Shown here in pieces: positions 42,744 through 52,009 of a stretch of DNA of 64,000 nucleotides. This DNA comes from Peribacillus sp044761985. Lineage in GTDB: Bacteria; Bacillota; Bacilli; Bacillales; DSM-1321. The translations under genes and the position numbers were made by a program. Location: positions 124,001-188,000 of the forward strand of contig NZ_JBIWDK010000001.1 of NCBI RefSeq assembly GCF_044761985.1, in the 5' to 3' direction. Numbering within the stretch: position 1 is the first letter of the stretch; each line of letters starts with the position of its first letter. A model generated the notes under the pieces. The model saw only the letters and a program-made list of their open reading frames with translations. It was not told where the DNA came from and did not search any database.

Positions 42744-43868
42744 CTATTTAATGACCGCATTAGCCGCTTCTTCTGCTTCAGCTCTTTGCTTTGCATAATA
42801 CTCTTCGGCGATTTTGTCGATTTCTATTTTTAATTCCTCAACCATGGTTTCTTCAGGTACTTTACGGACGATTTTCCCTTTTCTGAACAGTAAACCTTCG
42901 CCTCGTGCTCCGGCAATGCCTATATCAGCCTCACGTGCTTCACCAGGACCATTCACTGCACAACCTAGGACAGATACCTTGATTGGTGCTTTAATCGTCT
43001 GGATATACTCCTCGACCTCATTTGCGATGGAGATAAGGTCGATTTCAATTCGTCCACAAGTAGGGCAAGAGATTAGTGTGGCCATATTAGAAGCAAGCCC
43101 GAATACTTTAAGGAGCTCCCTTGCTACTTTCACTTCTTCTACAGGGTCTGCGCTCAACGATACGCGGAGTGTGCTACCTATACCCTGGCTAAGGATGGCG
43201 CCGAGTCCAGCCGCACTTTTAACCGTACCGGAGAAGAGGGTGCCCGACTCAGTAATTCCCAGATGTAATGGATAATCAAAAGCTCTTGAAGCTTTTTCAT
43301 AAGCTTCGACTGCCAAAGTAACATCGGATGCCTTCATTGACACGATGATGTCATGGAAATCAAGATCTTCCAGGATCTTGATGTGGTGCAATGCACTTTC
43401 GACCATTCCATCTGCTGTTGGATAGCCATATTTGTCGAGGATTTTCTTTTCAAGAGAACCTGCATTGACACCGATACGAATCGGAATGCCTTTAGCTTTG
43501 GCAGCTGTTACTACTGCTTCCACTTTTTCTCGGCGTCCGATATTCCCAGGGTTAATCCGTATTTTGTCCGCTCCGCCTTCGATCGCTTTCAAGGCTAGCT
43601 TATAGTCAAAATGGATATCGACCACAAGTGGAATATGGATGCGTTTTTTAATTTCAGGGATGGCATCAGCCGCTCTTTCATCCGGGCAGGCCACACGTAC
43701 AATTTGACAACCTGCTTCTTCAAGACGAAGGATTTCTGCAACGGTTGCTTCAACATCATGTGTTTTAGTTGTTGTCATGCTTTGGATGATTACTTCGTTA
43801 TTGCCGCCGATTGTTAAGTTTCCAACTTTAATTGGCCGCGTTTTAGTACGATGTATGATTTCACTCAA
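42744..43868 (-). CDS. ispG: 4-hydroxy-3-methylbut-2-en-1-yl diphosphate synthase IspG
   Basis: Sixth MEP-pathway enzyme, converting MEcPP to HMBPP with a 4Fe-4S cluster. The 374-aa protein has the N-terminal TIM barrel (VKVGNLTIGGNNEVIIQSMT, shortened to GGNNEVIIQSMT) and the C-terminal cluster domain with SCPTCGRIEID and LGCAVNGPGEA. The start is TTG (SEIIHRTKT) behind AAAGGAGAG. Its promoter is visible upstream. Confidence 0.96.
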   Translation of the reverse strand: MSEIIHRTKTRPIKVGNLTIGGNNEVIIQSMTTTKTHDVEATVAEILRLEEAGCQIVRVACPDERAADAIPEIKKRIHIPLVVDIHFDYKLALKAIEGGADKIRINPGNIGRREKVEAVVTAAKAKGIPIRIGVNAGSLEKKILDKYGYPTADGMVESALHHIKILEDLDFHDIIVSMKASDVTLAVEAYEKASRAFDYPLHLGITESGTLFSGTVKSAAGLGAILSQGIGSTLRVSLSADPVEEVKVARELLKVFGLASNMATLISCPTCGRIEIDLISIANEVEEYIQTIKAPIKVSVLGCAVNGPGEAREADIGIAGARGEGLLFRKGKIVRKVPEETMVEELKIEIDKIAEEYYAKQRAEAEEAANAVIK

Positions 43869-43927
43869 GTGGAATTCTCTCCTTTAGGAAAAAATCAATT
43901 TTGATTTTTCATTTAGTTCACTAAAAT

Positions 43928-43956
43928 ATTGTATCAATGTCCATACCGCTTGACAA
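43928..43956 (-). promoter_or_regulatory. SigA promoter for ispG
   Basis: On the minus strand TTGTCA, 17 bp, TACAAT, 60 bp upstream of the ispG TTG. An AAAAATCA/TGATTTTT inverted repeat (43890-43909) lies between it and the gene. Confidence 0.78.
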
Positions 43957-44092
43957 GGAATAGGACGCATTACTTTTTTATTATGAAGTAAGTATACTCT
44001 TTTCAGTCGAGATTTTCTCGATTGAAGTTCCGGCTATTTCTAGAAGACATCAATCCCAGCATCGGATAAGATAGATATATCATTACGGTTTA

Positions 44093-44419
44093 TTAGTATG
44101 TGGGTACTTTGTACGTTTTACCAATCTGCATATTTTCAGGTTTTAACCCTTCATTCAAACTTTGGAAATCTGATATGACTTCTTCAATTGGCTTGTTTGA
44201 TGCTCCCCTTTCATTTTCCATGATGGAGAGTAAGGTATCTCCAGGTTTGATGAGGACTTCTTTATATGCGATTGAAGGGGCCGAAGGTTTACTTACGGGC
44301 TTGGATGGCTGAACTGAAGTTGCTGACGATGGGGAGGTGGGTAAAGTTCCTGTAGTCATGTCGAAATAAATGATAAATAGAATGAAACAAATTGAGAAAA
44401 ACATCAGTAACCTTTTCAT
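44093..44419 (-). CDS. yqfZ: LysM-domain membrane-anchored protein (YqfZ-like)
   Basis: The 108-aa protein has one N-terminal membrane segment (residues 1-24), a Ser/Pro-rich spacer (25-55) and one LysM peptidoglycan-binding domain (VLIKPGDTLLSIMENE to IGKTYKVPTY). It probably sits on the outer membrane face binding cell wall; in B. subtilis yqfZ is linked to sporulation. The ATG with SD GGGGGATGA was chosen over an upstream TTG. Confidence 0.87.
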   Translation of the reverse strand: MKRLLMFFSICFILFIIYFDMTTGTLPTSPSSATSVQPSKPVSKPSAPSIAYKEVLIKPGDTLLSIMENERGASNKPIEEVISDFQSLNEGLKPENMQIGKTYKVPTY

Positions 44420-44434
44420 TATTTCATCCCCCAA

Positions 44435-44719
44435 TATGGTCTTTCATACATATATATTTGGGAGGATGGTGTATTATGCCTGAAATTGGGCAGGTTTTCC
44501 TGAGTGTCTTTTGAATAGAGTTTGTTTGGGCAGTCCTTTTTGAAGTTCATTCAAAAATCCCTTTGGTCATGCCATTTCACCCCTTATATACTGATTAAAC
44601 TCTTATTATAGGCATATGTTCGGGAATAGTTTGTCGATTTTAGGTGAACGGGAAAAATGATGACTACAGTCACATATGGTTAGGGAGCAGGGGTGTCATA
44701 TGGAATAACGCCCTGTACA
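44435..44719 (+). other. non-coding gap between yqfZ and DUF1189 genes
   Basis: About 285 bp. It should hold the yqfZ promoter on the minus strand, but I see no convincing sigma-factor site. A 12-codon ORF (44476-44514) with an SD-like GGGAGG is probably chance. TTTGTCGAT at 44628-44636 is an 8/9 Spo0A-box match, single and unsupported. Confidence 0.4.
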
Positions 44720-44752
44720 AAAAACCAGACAGGCAAGAGCAAGTCTGGTTTT
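44720..44752 (-). terminator. terminator for the DUF1189 gene
   Basis: AAACCAGAC pairs with GTCTGGTTT; on the minus strand the stem runs into a T6 tract. Confidence 0.8.
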
Positions 44753-44761
44753 GATTTATTC

Positions 44762-45535
44762 TTATGATCCTATTTCTTCAGGATTATCATTCGTTTCTTT
44801 AATGGATAAGTGAAGCATAATTAACGACACGAACCAGCTAATGAAGGAAGCGAAGGGGACTTCTGCTTGAAAGGCGTCCATGATTGTGAAGAAAATAGTG
44901 GACAGCGTGATGCTATATGCGGCAATCCTCCATAGGTGTCTATACGATATTGAACGCCCCATGGTGCTCCGGAATATCGTCCCGAATGCAGCAAGAATGG
45001 TCACTTTCAAGAATGTTCCAGCAGCCGTGAATAAATATAAAGTCAGGAGAAGCAACGGCAGGATGATCGGTAGGACGGATTCCACGGAATGGATCCATTT
45101 GTATAAATCTTCATTATTTCCTTCTAAGAGTGAATAAGGAGAAGTTTGTATATTGCCATTCGATACAAATACAAGTTCGGATTTTAAAAGGGCCACTGCT
45201 TCATCCGTTTTTTCGGAAACATCTTTTGGAGTTAAGGAACCAGTGCCATCCACGAATATTTGGTAGTTGTCTTTTTTCAAGACGAATGGCTCTTTGTCAG
45301 CAGAGGTTAGCGTTCCATTTTTAATTTCAAAATCAGGCATTTCCTCCGAGACAGTTTCTGAAATCGCGTTTATTCCATTCGTAATCATTGTACCTAAGTA
45401 AAATGCGGAAGGAAGGAAGAATATGAGGCTCAAGAAAAATACATATAAAATTGTCTTACCAATTCCCTGGTTTTGAAAGGAACCGATATCTTTCGGTGAA
45501 TAGAGGCTCACCCATAGTTGTTTGAATATGTTCAT
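44762..45535 (-). CDS. yqgB: DUF1189 membrane protein (YqgB-like)
   Basis: The 257-aa integral membrane protein has a cytoplasmic N-terminus (MNIFKQLWVSLYSPKDIGSF), a membrane segment near 28-50, an extracytoplasmic domain of about 100 residues (DKEPFVLKKDNYQIFVDGTGSL), and then four membrane segments. The fold matches DUF1189, whose relatives are annotated in maltose transport in some species, but the function is not known. SD AGGTGCTG. Confidence 0.85.
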   Translation of the reverse strand: MNIFKQLWVSLYSPKDIGSFQNQGIGKTILYVFFLSLIFFLPSAFYLGTMITNGINAISETVSEEMPDFEIKNGTLTSADKEPFVLKKDNYQIFVDGTGSLTPKDVSEKTDEAVALLKSELVFVSNGNIQTSPYSLLEGNNEDLYKWIHSVESVLPIILPLLLLTLYLFTAAGTFLKVTILAAFGTIFRSTMGRSISYRHLWRIAAYSITLSTIFFTIMDAFQAEVPFASFISWFVSLIMLHLSIKETNDNPEEIGS

Positions 45536-45685
45536 GATTTCAGCACCTATCTTATGATATTCCCCTCAATTTTAACTAGAGTTATGGAATAAAACAACCT
45601 GTATCAGCATTCAATGGTTTCAACCGCATATAAACGGGCAAATATGAAGAGGTAAGGTGTATAAAATAGAAGGGATGTTTTATTT

Positions 45686-46171
45686 GTGGATACGCTATTT
45701 TGGATCATCATTATCCTGATGTTCATCATCGGTTTTGTCGGTTTGATTTTTCCCATCATCCCAAGCGTATTATTCATATTCGCAGGGATTTTGTTATATG
45801 GACTTTTTTATTCCTTTGAGCCTTTTGGTTGGTTTTTCTGGACGGTCCAAGTTTTGTTTGTCGTTCTTTTATTTTCTGCGGACTATATTGCGAATATGGT
45901 CGGCATCAAAAAATACGGAGGGACTAAGGCGGGTGTTTGGGGCAGTACAATCGGGCTCATTGTCGGTCCTTTTGTGATTCCATTTGTGGGAATATTGATT
46001 GGGCCCTTCATTGGAGCATTCCTGGCCGAGATCCTTTTCCATAAAAAAGATGTGGTTACGGCATCAAAAATCGGCCTTGGTTCCGTGGTAGGCTTCATAA
46101 GCAGCATTTTCACTAAAGGAATCATCCAACTTTTGATGATTGGGTACTTTTTATTCGTGATCTTCGCCTAA
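45686..46171 (+). CDS. yqgC: DUF456 membrane protein (YqgC-like)
   Basis: The 161-aa protein is almost entirely hydrophobic with glycine-rich membrane segments (GFVGLIFPIIPSV, GLIVGPFVIPFVGILIGPFIGAF), the DUF456 pattern. The start is GTG; SD GAAGGGA is 11 bases upstream, so spacing is long. Function unknown. Located before sodA as in B. subtilis. Confidence 0.85.
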   Translation: MDTLFWIIIILMFIIGFVGLIFPIIPSVLFIFAGILLYGLFYSFEPFGWFFWTVQVLFVVLLFSADYIANMVGIKKYGGTKAGVWGSTIGLIVGPFVIPFVGILIGPFIGAFLAEILFHKKDVVTASKIGLGSVVGFISSIFTKGIIQLLMIGYFLFVIFA

Positions 46172-46207
46172 GGAACTATAAAATGAAAATAAATATAGGC
46201 ATAAGAT

Positions 46208-46236
46208 TTGAAACGGATAAGAAAATTTGGTAATCT
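46208..46236 (+). promoter_or_regulatory. SigA promoter for sodA
   Basis: TTGAAA, 17 bp, TAATCT, about 75 bp before the sodA ATG. Confidence 0.7.
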
Positions 46237-46310
46237 AATGCTAACGAGCTTTAGGAATCTGAAGATGACTAGAGCCCCAAAAAACAGCTTACATAGGGAG
46301 GAATTTTATT

Positions 46311-46919
46311 ATGGCTTTCGAACTTCCACAATTACCTTACGCATACGATGCGTTAGAACCACACATTGACAAAGAAACAATGAACATTCACCACACTAAA
46401 CATCACAATACGTATGTGACAAACTTAAACAAGGCGCTAGAAGGAAACGAAGAGCTTCAAAGCAAAAGCGTTGAAGAAATCGTTGCTAACCTAGACGCAG
46501 TACCAGAAGCTGTACGTACAGCTGTACGCAATAACGGTGGCGGACATGCTAACCACTCATTATTCTGGGAAATCCTTTCACCAAACGGTGGCGGACAACC
46601 AACTGGTGAATTGGCAGACGCTATCACTTCTAAATTTGGAAGCTTTGACAGCTTTAAAGAGGAGTTCGCTAAAGCGGCAACTACTCGTTTCGGTTCTGGT
46701 TGGGCATGGCTTGCCGTTAACAACGGTGAATTAGAAGTTACTAGCACACCAAACCAAGACAACCCATTATCTGAAGGAAAGACTCCACTTCTTGGATTAG
46801 ATGTTTGGGAACATGCTTATTACCTGAACTACCAAAACCGTCGTCCTGAATACATCAATTCTTTCTGGAATGTTGTTAACTGGGATGAAGTTGCAAAACG
46901 TTACAGCGCAGCTAAATAA
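46311..46919 (+). CDS. sodA: superoxide dismutase, Mn type
   Basis: Dismutes superoxide. The 202-aa protein has metal ligands in MNIHHTKHHNTYV, GGHANHSLFWE and DVWEHAYYLNYQNRR, and GSGWAWLAV. Length and residues fit the Mn/Fe family; Mn use is expected for Bacillus. SD AGGGAGG. Codon bias is strong (highly expressed). Monocistronic between its promoter and a strong terminator. Confidence 0.97.
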   Translation: MAFELPQLPYAYDALEPHIDKETMNIHHTKHHNTYVTNLNKALEGNEELQSKSVEEIVANLDAVPEAVRTAVRNNGGGHANHSLFWEILSPNGGGQPTGELADAITSKFGSFDSFKEEFAKAATTRFGSGWAWLAVNNGELEVTSTPNQDNPLSEGKTPLLGLDVWEHAYYLNYQNRRPEYINSFWNVVNWDEVAKRYSAAK

Positions 46920-46933
46920 TTATACGCACTAAT

Positions 46934-46972
46934 AATAAGGCGGAAATCCTTTCGGGGATTTCCGCCTTATTT
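46934..46972 (+). terminator. terminator after sodA
   Basis: AATAAGGCGGAAATCC pairs perfectly with GGATTTCCGCCTTATT; the tail is TTATTTGTTTT. Confidence 0.93.
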
Positions 46973-47135
46973 GTTTTATGGGAACTAATCGTTTACAACT
47001 TACTTATTCCTCTTGGATAATCTAAAGAGATTGGCCCGCTTGGGAAAGCCGATTCATCAGTTTTCTTTTCCTTTCTCACATAAATGCCATTGTTTTTTCA
47101 AACACTAGAGTGGAATTTGAAGGGGAGTTAAAACA

Positions 47136-48356
47136 ATGGGTATTTTAGTGAAATGGAAGGGAGAGGCGGGAGCGAAGAAGGATTTGCAGCTTCTCTTGCT
47201 GATTGGCGGATTATATAGCCTGAGTGTCGCTTTATCCAATACATTTGTTAATGTGTATCTGTGGAAACAATCCGGTCAAATTATTGATATTGCCGTTTAC
47301 AATTTAAGTGTGGTTCTTTTCCAACCAATTACTTTTGTATTTGCCGGACGGTTAGCCAAAAAGGTCGACCGAATTATCGTTTTAAGGTTAGGCGTAAGTT
47401 TCATGGCTTTGTTTTATTTGACAGTCCTTTTGGTAGGAACGAGGGCCACGGATTTTCTTTTTCTATTGGGGGCCTTGCTAGGGATTGGCTATGGGTTTTA
47501 TTGGCTGGCGTTTAATGTTTTGACTTTTGAAATTACTGAACCGGATACGAGAGACTTCTTCAACGGTGTTTTAGGGGCTCTACATTCCTTTGGGGGCATG
47601 ATTGGTCCTATCCTTTCAGGGTTTATTATATCAAGGCTCGAAAAGTTCACGGGGTATACAATCATTTTTGGTTTATCATTATTACTGTTTACCATTGCCG
47701 TTTTTCTGAGCTTTTCCTTGAATAGACGCCCTGCTCACGGAAAATACTTTTTTATGAGAGTATGGAAAGAAAGAAAAAATGATAAGAACTGGCGTATGAT
47801 CACCCGTGCCCATTTTTTTCAGGGGCTTCGGGAAGGAACGTTCATGTTCATCATATCCATCACCATCTTTGTACAAACGGGAAGTGAACTGGCTATAGGG
47901 AGCTATGGACTATTGAATTCAGCGGTGTCCTTCATTGCTTATTTTTTTGTTTCGCGGTACATAAAACAACCCATGCGGAAGAAAGCAATCCTTATCGGAG
48001 GCATCTTTCTTTATATGGGAGTCTGGCTCATCGCTTTCGATGTGACATTCGGTAAGCTTCTCGTTTATGGGGCCATCGTTGCAGGAGCATATCCGCTGTT
48101 GCTTGTTCCATATATTTCTTTGACCTATGACATCATAGGAAGGGCTAAGGATGCAGCTAAAATGCGAATTGAATACGTGGTTGTCCGTGAACTGTTCGTT
48201 CATCTTGGAAGGATTGTTTCTGTAGTAGGTTTTATCTGGATGGTCATGAGCTTTGATTTAAAAGAGAGCTTGCCCTTCTATTTGTTAATCGTTGGTGCGG
48301 GACATTTGATCATTTATTGGTTTGTGAGGAAAATCGATATCTATGATCGAGAATGA
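47136..48356 (+). CDS. yqgE: MFS transporter (YqgE-like)
   Basis: Major facilitator superfamily protein, 406 aa with about 12 membrane segments and the loop 2-3 motif AGRLAKKVDR. The substrate is unknown. It starts with ATG behind AGGGGAG. It sits between sodA and pbpA, the same order as in B. subtilis. Confidence 0.9.
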   Translation: MGILVKWKGEAGAKKDLQLLLLIGGLYSLSVALSNTFVNVYLWKQSGQIIDIAVYNLSVVLFQPITFVFAGRLAKKVDRIIVLRLGVSFMALFYLTVLLVGTRATDFLFLLGALLGIGYGFYWLAFNVLTFEITEPDTRDFFNGVLGALHSFGGMIGPILSGFIISRLEKFTGYTIIFGLSLLLFTIAVFLSFSLNRRPAHGKYFFMRVWKERKNDKNWRMITRAHFFQGLREGTFMFIISITIFVQTGSELAIGSYGLLNSAVSFIAYFFVSRYIKQPMRKKAILIGGIFLYMGVWLIAFDVTFGKLLVYGAIVAGAYPLLLVPYISLTYDIIGRAKDAAKMRIEYVVVRELFVHLGRIVSVVGFIWMVMSFDLKESLPFYLLIVGAGHLIIYWFVRKIDIYDRE

Positions 48357-48382
48357 AAAAAGGCCTTGGAGGGCCTTTTTTT
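48357..48382 (+). terminator. terminator after yqgE
   Basis: AAAAAGGCC pairs with GGCCTTTTT around a six-base loop; T7 follows, starting immediately after the stop. Confidence 0.88.
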
Positions 48383-48552
48383 ATTGTAAGATGGTGGTAA
48401 AAAAACGCGAATGAACGGCTTGAGCGTGCTTTTGGGCTAGATTTTCTTTATGTGTCTAATATTTCTAGAACATGAAGGTAGAAAAAAACAAAATTGTTCT
48501 ATAGAATAGTATAGGACTATCATGACTATGGATAAAGGAAGTGTGGCTTGGT

Positions 48553-50721
48553 GTGGTAAATACAAAGAAAAAGAAAAAGACGCATGTACCTTTCAGATTG
48601 AATGTTCTTTTCTTTTTAGTATTTGTTTTGTTTTCTGGTCTGATTTTGCGTTTGGGTGTCGTACAGATCGTATACGGCGATGATTACCGACGCGAGATTG
48701 AAAGAACAGAAGAAGTAACCGTGAATAATTCGGTGCCTCGTGGCAAAATGTATGACCGGAATTTGAAATTGATGGTCGACAATCAGCCGCTGGATGCAAT
48801 TACATATACAAGAAAGCAAGGTACGAAACAAATAGAAATGGTTGAAACGGCCGAGAAGCTAGCTAAGTTGATTGATAAAGAAGCCGATAAGGTCACGGAT
48901 CGTGATAAAAAGGATTTTTGGATCCTGCGTAATCCAGAGCTTGCGGAGAAAAAGATTACGGATAAAGAAAGAAAAAAGGTAGAAGAGGGAGAGCTTGAAG
49001 AAGCTGATTTGTACAAGCTACAGCTCGAACGTATTACAGAAGAAGAAATGAAGCTTTCCAAAAAGGAAATGGAAGTCCTGGCGATTTATAGGGAGTTCGC
49101 CAGTGGTTATGCACTGACTCCACAAATCGTGAAAAACAAGAAAGTAACCAAGGAAGAGTTTGCAAGGGTGAGTGAAAATCTCGATTCGCTTCCAGGTGTG
49201 GATATTTCAACCGATTGGGACAGGTTCTATACCTATAATAAAACGCTTAAGTCTGTGCTAGGAAAGGTTTCTTCTTCAGAAGAAGGATTGCCTAGCGAAA
49301 GCCTTGATTATTATTTAGCACGTGATTACAGCCGGAATGACCGTGTGGGTAAAAGTTATATTGAGTTGCAATATGAAGATGTCCTCCAAGGCCAAAAGGC
49401 AAAAGTGAAGAATGTAACCGATAAATCAGGAAACGTTGTGGATTCAGAAGTCATTACTGAAGGACAGCGTGGGAAAGACCTGGTGTTGACGGTTGATATG
49501 GATTTACAGTTGGCAACAGAGGAAATCATTGAAAAGCATTTAATCAGCAAGAAAAAGATGGGGAACACAAAATTCTTGGATAGAGCGTTTGTCGTGATGA
49601 TGGATCCGAAAACGGGAGAAGTTTTAACGATGGCAGGTAAAAAATATGACAAGGATGAAAAGACGGGAAAAAGGTCCATTAATGATTTCGCATTAGGAAA
49701 CATCACGACTTCTTATACGATGGGTTCTGCTGTGAAGGGTGCGACTGTTTTGACTGGTTATCAACAAGGAGCCATTCAGCCCGGAACATTCTTCTATGAT
49801 ACAAAGTTGAAGATCAAAGGTACAAAGGAAAAAGGATCTTATAGCAATTTCGGGAACATAAACGATTTAACGGCTTTAAAAGTCTCTTCCAACGTTTATA
49901 TGTTCAGGACCGCCATTAATATTGCAGGTGCACATTATGTGCCGAATGAGCCTTTAAACATTAAATCCAGTGCATTTTCAACGATGCGAAATTCGTTTGC
50001 CCAGTTTGGTTTAGGGGTTCGTACGGGAATCGATCTCCCGATGGAAATGAATGGTTTCAAGGGTTCCGAAACAACTCCGGGTAAATTACTGGATTTTGCT
50101 ATCGGTCAGTATGATACATACACTCCTATGCAACTTGCGCAGTATGTGTCCACGATTGCCAATGGCGGGAACCGTATGGAACCCCACATTGTTAAGGAAA
50201 TACGTGATCCGGTTGATGAAAATGATGAATTGGGTCCCATTTCCGAAGAAGTTTCACCAACTGTCCTGAATCGTCTTGATATGAAGGATGAATGGATTAC
50301 CCGTGTACAAAAGGGCTTTGAAAAGGTAACGATGGAAGTAGGCGGAACCGCTTATTCTTACTTTGGAAATAAGTCTTATACAGTAGCGGCCAAAACAGGT
50401 ACGGCGGAAGCATTCTATGATGGTCCGAGTAGATTGGATTATAGCGAGCCTCAAGCCACGATGAATATCACGCTTGTGGGTTATGCTCCAGCCGAAAACC
50501 CGGAAGTTGCATTTGCTGTTGTCGTTCCTTGGGCATATCAGGGACATTCAGGTCATTCCATGAGTAAAGAAATTGGTGCGGAAATCATGGATACTTATTT
50601 CAAGCTGAAAAAAGAGCGGACCGAGAAAAAAGATACGAATGCATCAACCGATTTGAAAGTTGAGAACGGTAAAGAGATTCAAAAAGAGCAAGCTGAAATA
50701 AGAGATAGTCAAGACGAATAA
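48553..50721 (+). CDS. pbpA: class B penicillin-binding protein 2A (PbpA)
   Basis: Peptidoglycan transpeptidase for rod-shape elongation. The protein of about 722 aa has one N-terminal membrane anchor (about residues 17-37), a dimerisation domain, and a transpeptidase domain. Its active-site Ser392 lies in GSAVKG (SxxK), SSN lies in KVSSNVYMF, and K614-T-G in AAKTGTAEAF. Start choice is uncertain: GTG 48553 is 9 bases past SD AAGGAAGTG, while GTG 48541 overlaps that SD. In B. subtilis it is pbpA at the same place. Confidence 0.95.
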   Translation: MVNTKKKKKTHVPFRLNVLFFLVFVLFSGLILRLGVVQIVYGDDYRREIERTEEVTVNNSVPRGKMYDRNLKLMVDNQPLDAITYTRKQGTKQIEMVETAEKLAKLIDKEADKVTDRDKKDFWILRNPELAEKKITDKERKKVEEGELEEADLYKLQLERITEEEMKLSKKEMEVLAIYREFASGYALTPQIVKNKKVTKEEFARVSENLDSLPGVDISTDWDRFYTYNKTLKSVLGKVSSSEEGLPSESLDYYLARDYSRNDRVGKSYIELQYEDVLQGQKAKVKNVTDKSGNVVDSEVITEGQRGKDLVLTVDMDLQLATEEIIEKHLISKKKMGNTKFLDRAFVVMMDPKTGEVLTMAGKKYDKDEKTGKRSINDFALGNITTSYTMGSAVKGATVLTGYQQGAIQPGTFFYDTKLKIKGTKEKGSYSNFGNINDLTALKVSSNVYMFRTAINIAGAHYVPNEPLNIKSSAFSTMRNSFAQFGLGVRTGIDLPMEMNGFKGSETTPGKLLDFAIGQYDTYTPMQLAQYVSTIANGGNRMEPHIVKEIRDPVDENDELGPISEEVSPTVLNRLDMKDEWITRVQKGFEKVTMEVGGTAYSYFGNKSYTVAAKTGTAEAFYDGPSRLDYSEPQATMNITLVGYAPAENPEVAFAVVVPWAYQGHSGHSMSKEIGAEIMDTYFKLKKERTEKKDTNASTDLKVENGKEIQKEQAEIRDSQDE

Positions 50722-50730
50722 AGAAAAGAT

Positions 50731-50765
50731 ACACGCTTTTGGGATCAACCCAAAGCGTGTTTTTT
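50731..50765 (+). terminator. terminator after pbpA
   Basis: ACACGCTTTTGGG pairs with CCCAAAGCGTGT with one bulge; six T follow. Confidence 0.9.
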
Positions 50766-50813
50766 ATGTTCAAATGGGGATGTTCAGGGTGCAACCACTT
50801 TTCTCTTAGCATC

Positions 50814-50888
50814 TTTACACTAGGTGAACAATCATTTACTGAATATTTACAATTCCTTTATACGAGGTTTACAGAGTAATCGTATGAT
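50814..50888 (+). promoter_or_regulatory. Pho-regulated promoter of pstS with six PhoP boxes
   Basis: Six TTTACA-like hexamers start at 50814, 50825, 50835, 50846, 50857 and 50868: TTTACA, TGAACA, TTTACT, TTTACA, TTTATA, TTTACA. Spacing is 10-11 bp, one per helical turn, the arrangement bound by PhoP dimers. A -10-like TATGAT lies at 50883-50888. The hexamers replace a normal -35, as in PhoP-activated promoters of B. subtilis. Confidence 0.9.
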
Positions 50889-50937
50889 TTGTATGTAGGA
50901 CAAATTAATCATAAAAAAATATTAGGGGGACTTACGC

Positions 50938-51909
50938 ATGAGATATTTCAAGGGGATGGCGATGACTGTAGTAATGGGTGGAGTGATAGCCATTGCGGCT
51001 GGTTGTGGTGCGGATGATTCGACTAAAACAAGCGGTGCAAAAGGGGAAGGCTCTAGCTCATCTTCATTGGCAGGGGAAGTCATCATGGATGGTTCTTCTA
51101 CTGTATTTCCCATAGTAGAGGCAGTTGCGGAAGAATATATGGCTGAACAACCGGATGTGAAAGTTTCTGTAGGATCTTCAGGAACGGGCGGGGGATTTAA
51201 AAAATTCATTGCCGGTGAAACGGATTTAACGAATGCGTCCCGACCTGTCAAAGAGGAAGAAAGTAAATTGATCGATGAAAAAGGTATTGAATATACAGAA
51301 TTGAAATTAGCGTTTGATGGCATCTCGATAGTGGTCAACAAAGATAATGATTTTATTGAACACATGACAGTCGAGGAACTAAAAGAACTATGGGTTGATA
51401 ATGGAACCGTGAAGAAATGGTCTGATATACGTCCGGAATGGCCAAAGGAAGAGATTAAGTTTTATTCCCCGGGTACAGACTCAGGCACATACGATTATTT
51501 CAATGAAGTCATACTCGAGGAAAAACCGATGGTGGAGAACGCGACACTTTCCGAAGATGATAATGTCTTGGTTCAAGGAGTAGAGGGGGATAAGAATGCC
51601 ATAGGGTTCTTTGGATTCGCGTACTATGCAGAGAATAAGGAGAAATTAAAGGTCATCTCGATCGATAATGGAAATGGGGCCGTTGAGCCAACCCATGAAA
51701 CGATTAAAAGTGGGGACTATGCTCCTTTGTCCCGTCCCTTATTTACCTATGTAGCAAACAAATCAGTAGCAGAGAAGGAACAAGTAGCGGATTATACGGA
51801 ATTCATGATTGAAAATGCGGGAGAACTATCTGAAGAAGTAGGGTACATCAGCCTTCCGGAAGAGGAGTATAAAAAGGATCTTGATAAATTGAAAGAACTA
51901 AAGGAATAG
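50938..51909 (+). CDS. pstS: phosphate ABC transporter substrate-binding lipoprotein PstS
   Basis: High-affinity phosphate-binding lipoprotein. The 323-aa protein has a signal peptide with lipobox AIAAGC (lipidated Cys23), a Ser/Lys linker, and the PstS fold with phosphate loop MDGSSTVFPIVEA and SSGTGGGFKKF. SD AGGGGGA. First gene of pstSCAB-phoU under the Pho-box promoter. Confidence 0.96.
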   Translation: MRYFKGMAMTVVMGGVIAIAAGCGADDSTKTSGAKGEGSSSSSLAGEVIMDGSSTVFPIVEAVAEEYMAEQPDVKVSVGSSGTGGGFKKFIAGETDLTNASRPVKEEESKLIDEKGIEYTELKLAFDGISIVVNKDNDFIEHMTVEELKELWVDNGTVKKWSDIRPEWPKEEIKFYSPGTDSGTYDYFNEVILEEKPMVENATLSEDDNVLVQGVEGDKNAIGFFGFAYYAENKEKLKVISIDNGNGAVEPTHETIKSGDYAPLSRPLFTYVANKSVAEKEQVADYTEFMIENAGELSEEVGYISLPEEEYKKDLDKLKELKE

Positions 51910-51932
51910 ACGGTTTAATCATGTCACTCCTT

Positions 51933-51968
51933 TCCGTCTCCTCATCTGAATTCAGAGCGGGGAACGGA
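51933..51968 (+). other. stem-loop in the pstS-pstC gap
   Basis: TCCGT with ACGGA at the base and CTGAATTCAG as a palindromic centre share one symmetry axis over 36 bases, with partial pairing between. In pst operons a hairpin here typically limits read-through or protects the pstS mRNA, giving more binding protein than permease. Confidence 0.5.
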
Positions 51969-52009
51969 TGGTCATTCAAATATTGCGTGTTTGAAATGGA
52001 GGATGCATT

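Noticed and set aside
44476..44514. 12-codon ORF in the yqfZ upstream gap
   Set aside because: It has an SD-like sequence, but the spacing is long and the length trivial; nothing supports coding.
50814..50873. Regularly spaced hexamers as a CRISPR-like or tandem repeat
   Set aside because: The units are 6 bases at 10-11 bp intervals with unrelated spacers, directly before pstS; PhoP boxes explain them.
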